In this document: in pieces, positions 38,801 through 50,800 of the stretch
Layout: every line of letters begins with the position of its first letter
How positions within the stretch are numbered: position 1 is the first letter of the stretch
From: Lutraria lutraria
Taxonomy: Eukaryota > Mollusca > Bivalvia > Venerida > Mactridae
Length of the DNA stretch: 64,000 nucleotides
Assembly: GCA_964023205.1 (NCBI GenBank)
Contig: OZ026835.1
Span: forward strand, 40,893,083-40,957,082
Direction of reading: 5' to 3'
The notes under the pieces: generated by a model
Database searches by the model: none
Told to the model about the DNA's origin: nothing
Seen by the model: the letters and a program-made list of their open reading frames with translations, nothing else
Made by a program: the position numbers and the translations under genes

Positions 38801-41800
38801 AAACTATTACCTAGATCATCAGTGTATGACAAAATCAAAAGTGATTTCTGCAGCAAAAATCCAGAAAGGTACATTTTTCAACCTTTCTTGTCTAGTTTTA
38901 TTTTTCATAAATTTCACTCAGGTTACTAGTTATTGAAGTATTACTATTACTAAAATGCCAACACCATGAAACTATCTTGAAATTTTCCGTTAGGCCAGAG
39001 TTTTTTAATTTTTAGATTTACGGTAATTTTTTCAAAAATGAGCACCAGGAGGAGGGAATAAAAATAAAAATAAAAGAGAAAAAAGTGAGCATCGGAAATA
39101 AAAATAAAAATAAAACGATTTAAAGTAACAAAAATTTTATTTTATAAAAAACTTGAATTGAAAGATTTCAAGAAAGATGGTGATCAAGGATTAAGAGTCA
39201 ATATATTTTACCAGTTTTTCACACTTACCTACTGTTCGTAAAACATAAAATTCCACAACAATCCTAAACTATTATTGATCTATTGTTATTAGATATAAAG
39301 CACTGAATCACAGCTAAAATGTCAAACAGGTCATAAACACATGTGATCTTTAAACTCCTAGCCAACATCACACAAATATCAGAGAGACACCGACGGCAGC
39401 GACGGCAGCGTGCCTTTGATCTTTACAATTCACCGCTCTTTAATCCTGCCTCAGTTTTGGTCAATTTATGTGAGCAGACTTTTTTATTTTGGGTACCAAG
39501 TTTTAAGGTATATGGTACGCAAAGGGGTGTCAATATTCCCGATTTTTTATGAAAATATCTCAAGAAATGGCAAAGTTATAATTAATTAATCTGCCCTGAA
39601 GGATATTCTTTAATGCAAACTGAGTTAAATATGGAAACAATGTGGTTGAAGCAAAAAAGGTCGGCCATGTATAATGTTTTTAATTTGGTTTTATTGACAC
39701 CCCTGTGCGCCCTAAATAAATTCCAGAATCTTCACAAAATTAGGTCAAAGTGTGTGTAAAACAGTAAACTTTAAATCTGGCAGCTGAAGTATTGATTTTT
39801 TATCGTGCCACATGTTAGTTGTTAAGAAATACGGGATTTAACTGGTAGCCTTGACACTTTGTTAATTGCATAAAATTGACACTTACAATTTCGCAGGTAG
39901 GAAATTTGATGTTACGTTCTTACACGAATTTTTTACACGAGTTGTGTTTTGTTAAATCTTTTCATAAATGTTTAAAGCTTTTGTCAACGTCAATTCGCAC
40001 GTCACCAATTTTATTTCAAAATAAGGGATGTAGATACGATCGGCGGAAAAAATAAAATTAAAAACACGATTTTGAATTTTATTTTTATTTGACTTTTGCA
40101 ATATTTAGACACGGCGCTCCCGTAAATCGAAAGATAAAAAAACGCTGGCCTTATTTGTTTTTCTCTGTTTTTTCTCTGTCTCATGATTTGCTTGACAAAG
40201 TCAAGTGTTATTGTAAAATTCTCTGTACTATCATTGTCTTTCATTTAGATATAATGGTACATAGTTTTGATCTGTTAAGGCTTAAATTTCTTTCTTCATA
40301 TATCTATCATGCAGTCAGAATAATGGGGTTCAGAGTATCATAAACAGGGCCTGTAAGAACGGGGATTGAATGGCTAATAATTCCGGCTGTATTGGTAAAC
40401 AAATGGGACTATATATCCTTCCATTGCCAGCCAATGTAAAATTAGCCTGGAATTGCTTCCTACAGGCCTGATAAAAAATTTAATAATATTATGAAGGATT
40501 GGGGCATCTTTTTTCTGGTTGACAGAATTATTGTTCTTGAACAATATGGAACTGACTCAAAGAGTATGTCTCTGTGGAACACGTTTGTATCAAGACTTAG
40601 ACAATTGTTACTACAAGCTTTTACTAGACACTTGCAAAAATATGAAGATAATATGAGAGCTATGAGGGAGAAAAGAAATGAAGTAGGCTGGAATTTTCAA
40701 GAATATTTTATCGTTCAGGTAAGTTAAAACACACACTGTAATGATACCACCTCTTCATTGTGTTTAGTTTGTATGAAATTTTCATGAGTAGTTTATTGGT
40801 CTGGTATATACAGTTGAACCTGTTAACAAAGGTCACCTGTTGGAAAGACATAATGTTGCCTTTATGGACAACCTTAGGATGGCCTTTGTTCAGAGGTCAT
40901 TTTGTTGTCGAGCCCGCCTGCGGTGAGCCACAATGGCGGTTGCGTGTCTGTGAGTGAGTGAGTGAGTGAGTGAGTATCCTTGTCCGGGCTGTATCTCCCT
41001 TATGCATTGACACTTTTTTAAATAACTTGGCATAATTGTTAAACACCATGAGGCGGTGTGCAGTGCGCAAAATCCAGGTCTCTAGCTCAAAGGTCAAGGT
41101 CACACTTAGAGGTCAAACGTCAAAAATGAGCAGTATAGACCTTGTCCGGGCTGTATCTCCCTTATGCATTGAAACTTTTTAAGATAACTTAGCATAATTG
41201 TTAAACACCATGAGACGGTGTGCAGTGCGCAAGATCCAGGTCTCTAGCTCAAAGGTCAAGGTCACACTTAGAGGTCAAACGTCAAAAATGAGCAGTATAG
41301 ACCTTGTCCGGGCTGTATCTCCCTTATGCATTGAAACTTTTTAAGATAACTTAGCATAATTGTTAAACACCATGAGACGGTGTGCAGTGCGCAAGATCCA
41401 GGTCTCTAGCTCAAAGGTCAAGGTCACACTTAGAGGTCAAACGTCAAAAATGAGCAGTATAGACCTTGTCCGGGCTGTATCTCCCTTATGCATTGAAACT
41501 TTTTAAGATAACTTAGCATAATTGTTAAACACCATGAGACGGTGTGCAGTGCGCAAGATCCAGGTCTCTAGCTCAAAGGTCAAGGTCACACTTAGAGGTC
41601 AAACGTCAAAAATGAGCATTATAGACCTTGTCTGGGCTGTATCTCCCTTATGTATAGAAATTTTTTAAGATAACTTGGCATAATTGTTAAACACCATGAG
41701 ACGGTGTGCAGTGCGTAAGATCAAGGTCTCTTGCTCAAAGGTCAAGGTCACACTTAGAGGTCAAACGTCAAAAAATAATCATTATACACTTTGTCAGGGC

Positions 41801-44800
41801 TGTGTATCCCTTATGCATTGAATTATTTGAAAATGACTTGGTTTTTAGCTCACATGTCACAAAGTGACAGGGTGAGCTTTTAGGATCAGTCTCAGTCCGG
41901 CGTCGTGCGTGCGTGCGTGCGTCGTCAAACTTTTTGTTATGAACACACTAGGGGCCACATTTTTGGCTCAATTTTAGCAAAACTGGGTCAGAACGTTAAC
42001 GTTGACAAAATCTCGGACAGTTCGATATTGCCATTTTGGCTGAAAAACTAGGTCACCAGAGCCAAATAAGGGAAAACCTTGTGAACACTTTAGAAATCAC
42101 TGTTTTGATTGGATCTTCATGAAACTTTGTCAGAATGTTTATTTCAATAGTATGTAGGTCATGTTTGATAATGGGTCATTTCCGGTCAAAAACTCGGTCA
42201 CTAGGGCAAATTGCTGGAAAACCTTGTGAACACTCTAGAAGTCACTGTTTTGATTGGATGATCATGAAATATTGTCAGAATGTTTGTCTTTATAATATCT
42301 TGGACGAGTTCAAACATGGGTCATCTTGGGTCAAAAACTAGGTCGCTAGGTCAAATCTTATAAAAACCAATGTTAACACTGTAAATTTCACAGTTATAAT
42401 TGGATCTTCACCAAACTTCGTCAAATTGTTTGTTTTAATGATATAATCGTTAAGTTTAAATATGGGTCATCTGGGGTAAAAAACTAGGTCACAAGGTCAA
42501 ATCTTAGGAAAACTTTATTAATACTGTAGATGTCAAATTTTGATTGTATCTTCATCAAACCTTGACAGAATGTTTGTCTTAATGATATGTAAGACAAATT
42601 CGAACATAGGTCATCTGGGGTCAAAAACTAGGTCACAAGGTCAAATATTAGGAAAACCTTGTCTATGCTGTAGTTTTCATGGTTTTGATTGGATCTTCAC
42701 CAAATTTTGTCAGAATGTTTGTCTTATTTATATGTAGGACAAGATCTAACATGGGTCATCTGGGGTTAAAAACTAGGTCGCAGGTTCAAAACAAAGACTT
42801 AATGAGTGAACAGTGATTGTCATGTGAGCGATATAGGGCCATCATGGCCCTCTTGTTTAAAGAATGTACTTTATTCACAGGCTGGCTATTATTTGCAATT
42901 GTCATGCATAAATATCAACACTAATTTGTTACTGATACCTGTTGTAGTTGAAAAAACTACCTTTTGATTGAGACTCTAATCTACTGAAGTTCAAAGAAAA
43001 AAAGCCGTCTGCAATGGTTCCAGTAAAATATTTCAAAATTAATCTTTTTTTCCAGAAATATTCTGATTCTGATTTAATTATCATCTTATTCAGATACTAG
43101 TAACACATTTTTATAAAATCCTGAATGATTCCATATGATTTTAAATATACCATATAATTACCTTATTTCAGGAAGAACTCGCCTTCATGTTTGAGATGTT
43201 AGGACTTTTAGATGATGCTATGATACAGTATGATGAATTAGATGCTCTATTTACACAGTTTATACTCAATCATGCATCTGGACGTAAGATTGATTTCATA
43301 TTTAATTGATTAATTACACCTTAACTCCGCCTTACGACCAACCCGAAATTACGACCACCCTGCTAATACGGGCATTTTTTGAAAGAACGGAATTTTTCCT
43401 TCTATGTTTAATGGTCTTTTGATCCGAAATTGCGACCACCCCGCTATTACGTATTACGACCACTTATCTCCGACCATTTTGTTTATCTGTGTGTTCTCTG
43501 ACCCCGATATTACGACCACGGTCGATTGCACACTCGCATTTTGCATCATCGACTTCGCACCTCTGACAATGAGATTGCCGCGAGGCATACATTGTTTCCG
43601 GTCAGGACCTTGTTTTTCACGACAATTATAGTGCATAAGGGACTATGAATTAGTGGTCATGTATGGTATACTGTTAATCTGATCTGTTCAGCATGTAACT
43701 GGCGGATAAATGAAAATGTGTACGTGCTGTTGTTTTAGTCTAATTTTAGATCTACCAGATGACTCTAAGAACCCAACGATCGATGTTGATTAACTTATAG
43801 CAATTGTTTTCACTGGCACATAAACCATGCGTCAATGTCGCGCGTTTTACAAAATTTTAATGGTCACCTATTTAAATTCTCTAGTAAACTCAGGTTTAAA
43901 TCTTAATTTATTTGCCGGTAAATCGTCTACTTTCACTTCATTGATGTCTAATGATAAAGACGAAACATCGCCGAATTTAACTAATTATCATAATAATGAA
44001 TAAACGCCCGCAGTACGGTCCGATATTCCGGTATGAAATAGTCGTACAGAGACTTATCTTACGAAAAATTGTTAAATAAAAAAATGTTATTTTACGCGGT
44101 CCTGTGTCGAATTTAAGCATTAATGAGTTGCTAAAATTAAAAGTAATACATTTTTAGACATGTTTATTATGTACGAATAGTACATGTTCAACTATTACAT
44201 TGTATAGGGCCTATTGCATATTTTGACAGAAATTGCATTTGAGGTCAGGTTTCCCCTATATTAAGACCACCCCGCTATTAAGACTACTTTGTCTAAGAAC
44301 CACAGATGGTCTTATTAGGGGGGTTCTACTGTACACATATTTGTTGGTGATTAACTTATCTGAATCAGATTATTTGTGTATAGATATTGTGCGATTTTTA
44401 GGGGTGTCAACCGGAGTCCGGATATCCGAACGTTCGGATCCCGTTTCGAAGTTCGGATCCAAATCCGGATGTTCGTATCAAAATACTACAGTCGTCTAAA
44501 ATGCGTATAAATGTTGCTGAAATCGACTGTCATAAAGTATATTCAAAGTGTCGAACACACGGGGTTCAATTAAGTCGACGTCGTCATGGTGATGACACTT
44601 TAACATAGTATATGCTAGGCCTACAATATACACCGATGACACTATTGACATCGCATATCAACATTTTACTTAAAGTACAGTATATCGCGATTTTATTTAA
44701 ATGTTAAAACTGAATAATAGTAATGACGATTAATTTTTCACACGCCTTATTATAATGAAAGTTTGTCATTTGATGATCGAATGTTGATAATTGGTGCACG

Positions 44801-47800
44801 TGCAGTTCTAACTAAAGACTTATTATCAAGTTTCAAAGTTTATTTAGTGATACCGCTTAATCCCAGACCGATTTGAGTAGCATAAAACGACTTTAAAAAA
44901 TCGGTCCATAAAAGTTTCCTAAAATTCGGTCCGTCGCTAAACCTGTACGTGCATAATGTCACAAATCTTGCTGTATTTTGTTCGCGCCATTCTCAATACT
45001 CCAATTATTAAAACACGTCGAGGTAATCATGCAATAGTGCGGAGCGATCATTTGTTAATCCCATCAAATTGATGTTGATAGTAATTAGTCCCAACACGTG
45101 GTAGACAAGAGTAAAACAATGCACTGATCTTTTGCGTTAAGTGATGTGTTTGCAGAAAGTTAGCGATTTCAATTGTTTAAAACAAATTATGCTGCATATA
45201 ATTATGAGTTAAGTTTGAGTTAATGAATTCAAGCGTCGTTCCGAACGCAGATTCCGTACAGCCAGTTTCCCCCATTTTAGTAGCATTTCGGTTTAATCAA
45301 AGGCAGATTCCCAACATCAAACCAACGTCGACACTAGTGTCAATGATAGTAACAGGATGAAAGCACCAGTGCGCGAAAATACAGAGTCAGTGTTACGCAA
45401 CATGCTGAAAGCAGAGTTGCAAGGCAATGATATTATACATGCTGAATACCAAATTACACGGTGGTTAACCGGCTCGGACTTTTTTGGATCAAATCAGCGT
45501 CCCCGGACTATTTTTGATCGAGCAAAGGACTTTTATTGATTAATGTGTTAAAAACAATGGACACACATCCTGATTCAGACGGATTACGGCTTAAAAACAC
45601 GTAAGAATTTTAAATGTTCTATCACCACGGAACTTTTACATGTCTTTTCTTTCCATACAATCAATATCCTGATCTATTTCTTGTAAATTTATTCTTTACA
45701 TCAAGAAAAAGTCTGAAGTTCCTCAGTGAAAGTGAAAGGCGCATCAACATTTACCTGAAATTACTATGAAAATACACCGATTTTTCAGACTTCATACATA
45801 TTTAATGCTCTAAAATATATGTATAGTACGTTGCCAATGTGTTTTACTTAAACGTATGTCTTTCATATATCATATAATCAATTTTTTAACGATCCATAAA
45901 TTTATGAAGGAACAGACTATTTATGATTTTCACGTTTCATCGAATTTTCTGGCACCGGACTAATTTTGATCAACAGGCACGGGACTTTTATTGATATCAT
46001 TAATATTTATGTTTTTTTTTCTTCTTTTCTGATGTAGAAAAAAAAAGGAAATCTACATCAAGGCTGTGGTTACACAAACCTAAAAAGCGTAACAGAAGTG
46101 GAGAAGGGACCTCTTTTGTAAAAGGTGATTTTAAGCATTTTTTTTACTGATAGCCTATTATATTTTCAATTTGTTGATTTTAACTCAGCAGCAGTGCTGT
46201 GTTTTTAGAATGAGACCGGGCAATTAATTTTAAATAAAACATTATGCCACATTAAGTTGCTAATTTTGACAATGAAAATGTTGTTTTTGTGATAAAATCA
46301 TCAAAATCATGCATAAACATTATTTTCATTTCTCATATTTTTAGCTCACATGTCACAAAGTGACAAAGTGAGCTATTAGGATCACTCTCCGTCCGGCGTC
46401 GTGCGTCGTGCGTCGTCAAACTTTTTGTTGTGACCACACTAGGGGTCACATTTTTGGCTCAATTTTAGCAAAACTGGGTCAGAACGTTAATATCAACAAA
46501 ATCTCGGACGAGTTCGATATTGGGCCATTTGGGGTCAAAAACTAGGTCACCAGGGCCAAATAAGGGAAAACCTTGTGAACACTCTAGAAATCACTGTTTT
46601 GAATTTATCTTCATGAAACTTTGTCAGAATGTTTATTTTAATAATATGTAGGTCAAGTTTGAAAATGGGTAATTTCTGTAGTAAAATTAGGTCACTAGGG
46701 CAAATTGCTGGAAAACCTTGTGAACACTCTAGAAGTCACTGTTTTGATTGGATGATCATGAAACCTTGTCAGAATGTTTGTCTTCATAATATCTTGGAAG
46801 AGTTTGAACATGGGTCATCTTGGGTCAAAAACTAGGTCGCTAGGTCAAATCTTATGAAAAACCATGTTAACACTGTAGATTTCACAGTTATTATTGGATC
46901 TTCACCAAACTTTGTCAAATCGTTTGTTTTAATGATATAACGGTCAAGTATAAATATGGGTCATCTGGGGTCAATAACTAGGTCACCAGGTCAAATCTTA
47001 GGAAAACTTTGTTAACACTGTAGATGTCACAGTTTTAATTGGATCTTCACCAAACCTTGTCAAAATGTTTGCCTCAATGATATGTGGGTCAAGGATGAAC
47101 ATGGGTCAGCCGGGTTCAAAAAGTGGGTCACAAGGTCAAATCTTAGGTAAAAATCTTGTAAAAGCTCTAAATGTCATGGTTTTGATTGGATCTTGGCCAA
47201 ACCTTGTCAGATTGTTTGTCTTAATGATATTAAGGACAAGTTCAAATATGGGTCACCTAGGGTCAAAAACCAGGTCACAAGGTCAAATCTTAAGAAAACC
47301 TTATTAACACTGTAGATGTCAAATTTTGATCGTATCTTCACCAAACCTAGTCAGGCTGTTTGTCTTAATGATATGTAAGACAAATTCGAACATAGGTCGT
47401 CTGGGGTCAAAAACTAGGTCACCGGTTCAAAACAATGTTTTTTAATGAGTGAACAGTGATTGTTATGTGAGCGATATAGGGCCATCTTGGCCCTCTTGTT
47501 TCATATGCAAATGGCCTCATTTTGGTCCCTAATTTGCAAAAAGAATTACGAAATTATGATATAAATCCCATAGCTGAGAAATGAAAATAATGTTGATGGA
47601 TAATTGGATATTATGTATATTTTCAGAGGATATTTCAAGTGATATTGACATTTCAACTCCTACAATTCCAAATGAAGAAACGGTATTTCCTTCGCCATCA
47701 CTGTTGACTAGAGCACCAAAGAAAGCAAAATTGAATGTTACTCCCAAAAAAGCACAAGAAAGCTCTTTAGTGATGGACAGTTTGATAAAATGACAGAAGA

Positions 47801-50800
47801 AATCGTTCAGTTAGTACCACTGATACTGGTAGAGTTTCAAAAGGCTGGTCTGATGTATGATGTTGTTGATTTTATCAAACTAGTAACTTCAGGAGTATTC
47901 CCGATGACAAACATTTGTCTTTTGTTACTATTTGATGTTGTTCGGTGGTATAAACAAGAGACCACTTCTCAGATGACTTATAATGATGAATGTATGAAAT
48001 TTTGGAAAGTGATGTATGCATGGAAGACCAACTTACTCAATATGATTTTGTTGAACTTGCTTAAAAAAGTTTACATTCTGACAATTTCTGTGCATAAGCA
48101 ATATATATATATATATATGTGGTATGAAGTCACCATGAAGGTATAAGTGACACAAAGTCTTTTGGTACGAGGTCTGCATGGTACGAAGTCTCCCAAATTC
48201 TTTTCATTTGATTAACTGTACTGGTAATAGGAGGAAAATAATGTACCCGATGCAGGGCTCAAACCTGCGACCTCCTGCTTGCAAGTCAGATGCTCTACCA
48301 ACTGAGCTAATCAGCTGGTGAATATCCCAGCCAATTTATAATACAATATACCACACCGCTACATTCTTCCTTCCTTTTCATTCAAAGTGTTGTATGTTTA
48401 TGTTTTACTAATAAACGTGTGTATATTAATAATCGATGATAAATAAAGTTCTCAAATGAGACGAACACAATGTGTGATCTTACTCTTTATTTGTCTATCC
48501 AAGAAGTGAGTACATGTATACAATTACAGGAAAGTTAATACAGGACGAGCATCGTAAACTATAGTCTTTATCAAGATTGTATATAGGTCAATATACTACA
48601 CAAAATAAATTAATCGCGACAACCACAGGCTCTTTAAACCAATCCAGCCATTTGCTTCACCCTAGCTCTAGGATTCCAAGGTTAGTCACACACGGCACCA
48701 AATGTGATAGGACGAAAATAATGTACCCAATGCGGGGCTCGAACCCGCGACCTCCTGCTTGCAAGTCAGATGCTTTACCAACTGAGCTAATCGGTGAATC
48801 TCCCAGCCAATTTATAATACAATATACCACACCGCTATATAACAAATATTACGCATTAGATTAGCATTGCTGATAAATAGTGCTCGCATCCTGGGTCTTT
48901 GAAATAGTGCTGTTTTAAAACCAGTAGTTTCCACATCACAGACATCTAGATAATTATATAAACTTACAATAAATTGCTTCGTATTAGATATCCATAAACA
49001 AGTAGTACAAATGGCGTTTCAGATGTAAAGGGGAGTGACTCCTGCTTTAATGCAAAACAACTGATCATAATTAGTGCGGTTCCATGATCACTAGAAGTCC
49101 TTCGCTGCTAAATTTTATGTTTTCTCTCTTTAACAACAATGATTCTAATTTGACTGGATAAATACAATAGAACTAACCTTTGATGAATTGTTATTATTCA
49201 GTTCAGTAACGATATCGATTGAAAAACATGATAACTTAGCAGAAATTAATATTTTAATTCAGTCAATCGACAGTTCCGCCAAATGCTGCGAGGGCTAATG
49301 CAATTTGATTACATTTGTGCATAGACTCTGTTCTCTGTAATGTTGATTTAAAATTATTTTCTGGTTGATATACATTTGTACGGTTCCGTCGCACATACAT
49401 AATTAAAATAAAATAAGTAAAACATATAAAATATCTAATATTGTGTACACACCTGTCAATACTTTCTACTTCATATTCAATAAAAGTCCTTTGCTCGATC
49501 AAAAATAGTCCGGGGACGCTCATTTGATCCAAAAAAGTCCGAGCCGGTTAACCACCGTGAATTAACCCTGATGAAATTCAGTTCAACAAAGTGTTCCGGT
49601 TGGGAAACCCAAATAGGATTTCTGAAACAAGCAGACCACGACCTGTAGTTGCAGTGTTCGAACGTTACACACAAAGTGAAACTGTTCGTCGAGCTGGAAT
49701 AATCCTGAATAAATCACAAACAAGATACAAAATATATGAACATTTCCCCCGTGAAATAGAGGAACGACGAAAACAACTCTACCCCATTGCTCGTAAATTC
49801 AGCGAGCAGAACAACAAAGTGGTGATTGTCAAAGACAAGCTTTATGTAAATCACATGTTATATGACCCTGAGTCGGGGACTCAAATCCAACAACAACCAA
49901 GTTACCAAGGTAACCGTCAACATCCTACGGTTGGTAATAATTTTAATGAGAGACGACCTTACGACAACAATCGGAACAATCACATCTTAACAGATTTGTT
50001 GAGCCCACACGAAATACCCGGAATCACAATAGATCTGCTCAGAACTCAACTCCTGATTTTGAAACCCCAAACCGATTTGTTGCACTAAATCCAAGGGATG
50101 TTACCCTTAAACGTAAAGCTCGCTCACCATTAGAAATGGAGATAGCTGCCAAACGCACCGGAAATTCTGTGCAAAGTTATGTTCAAGATAATTGTGCTGA
50201 AATGAGTGTTTCTCACCAACCGTGTTCTAATACATCACAGTGTATCAACCAGCAAGACGCCGAAGAAGGACCTACTGTCCCACATTCAGCCACAATCGAC
50301 AACTAGGCCAGGCATGGAGAGTCATGTGATTCACGGAATTCGGACATTAGTGAACAAAAGGTCTATAGGCATAAATGTTCATTGAATTTTACCATGTCTA
50401 GTCGTCATGGTGGTAACAATGGGTTAAGGAGTGTTAGTTCTGTTTTAGGACAAGACCATAGTAGTTCTATAGTTACCAAAACCAATTCGGATGTATATGT
50501 TAATGATTTGTACAAATCACTATCATTGTCATGTGATATACTACATCAATATCTTAGTTTGTTTATACTCTTGATTTATTGTACAAGGTCCGCATTGTGT
50601 AATTATTGCAAATTCGTAAATTTTGTGCCGTACTATATTCAGTATTCTATTGATGATGTTTTGACAAGAAATCTTATTGACCAGAGCTTACCAAGACCAT
50701 GGTTGTATAATAACTCGTTTCCGATGCGTCAAGCAAAAGCGCAAAAACGGTCATCCTTGTCGAAACATCACCAATACTATTAATAATATTTGTCATGATT

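Larger units (their letters stand above)
45457..49559. mobile_element. 4.1-kb TIR element, CACGGTG ends, 5-bp TSD AATTA, remnants of a spliced gene
   Basis: 82-83-bp inverted ends with one visible mismatch (45457-45539, 49476-49559), starting CACGGTGGTTAACCGGCTCG. AATTA lies at 45452-45456 and 49560-49564. Subterminal CCGGACTATTTTTGATC motifs recur, also at about 45957-46000. The interior holds three exon-like pieces of a gene, a hairpin-ended repeat (46339-47501) and two SINEs. The CAC-initial heptamer plus 5-bp TSD recalls Transib/RAG-like elements, but no RAG1-like core was seen, so the superfamily is open. Confidence 0.8.
45357..50306 (+). pseudogene. LINE ORF1 (RNA-binding protein), split by a 4.1-kb insertion and frameshifted
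   Basis: Part 1 (45357-45456) reads VLRNMLKAELQGNDI...; part 2 (49565 on) reads NPDEIQFNKVFRLG, RPRPVVAVFERYTQSE, YKIYEHFPREIEERRKQLYP and VVIVKDKLYV. This is the L1-ORF1-type RRM plus C-terminal fold: LG/NP..RPRP..V.F and FP.EI..RRK.LYP. The two parts join in frame when the insertion and one AATTA are removed. A frameshift near 50000 shifts the tail, which then runs to a stop at 50306 (LKRKARSPLEMEIAAKR). No start codon is certain, since the LINE is truncated at 45305. Confidence 0.75.

Noticed and set aside
40897..41103. 68-aa minus ORF and similar ORFs in the tandem repeats (for example 42135-42341, 46629-46835, 51308-51514)
   Set aside because: They are frames through repeat units that recur because the DNA repeats; no sign of coding selection.
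40951..41840. CRISPR array
   Set aside because: Contiguous 162-bp tandem units with no spacers, in a eukaryotic intron.
45457..49559. Firm call as a RAG-like (ProtoRAG) transposon
   Set aside because: Heptamer-like end and 5-bp TSD fit, but the TSD is AT-rich, no nonamer-type motif is evident and no RAG1/RAG2 sequence was seen.
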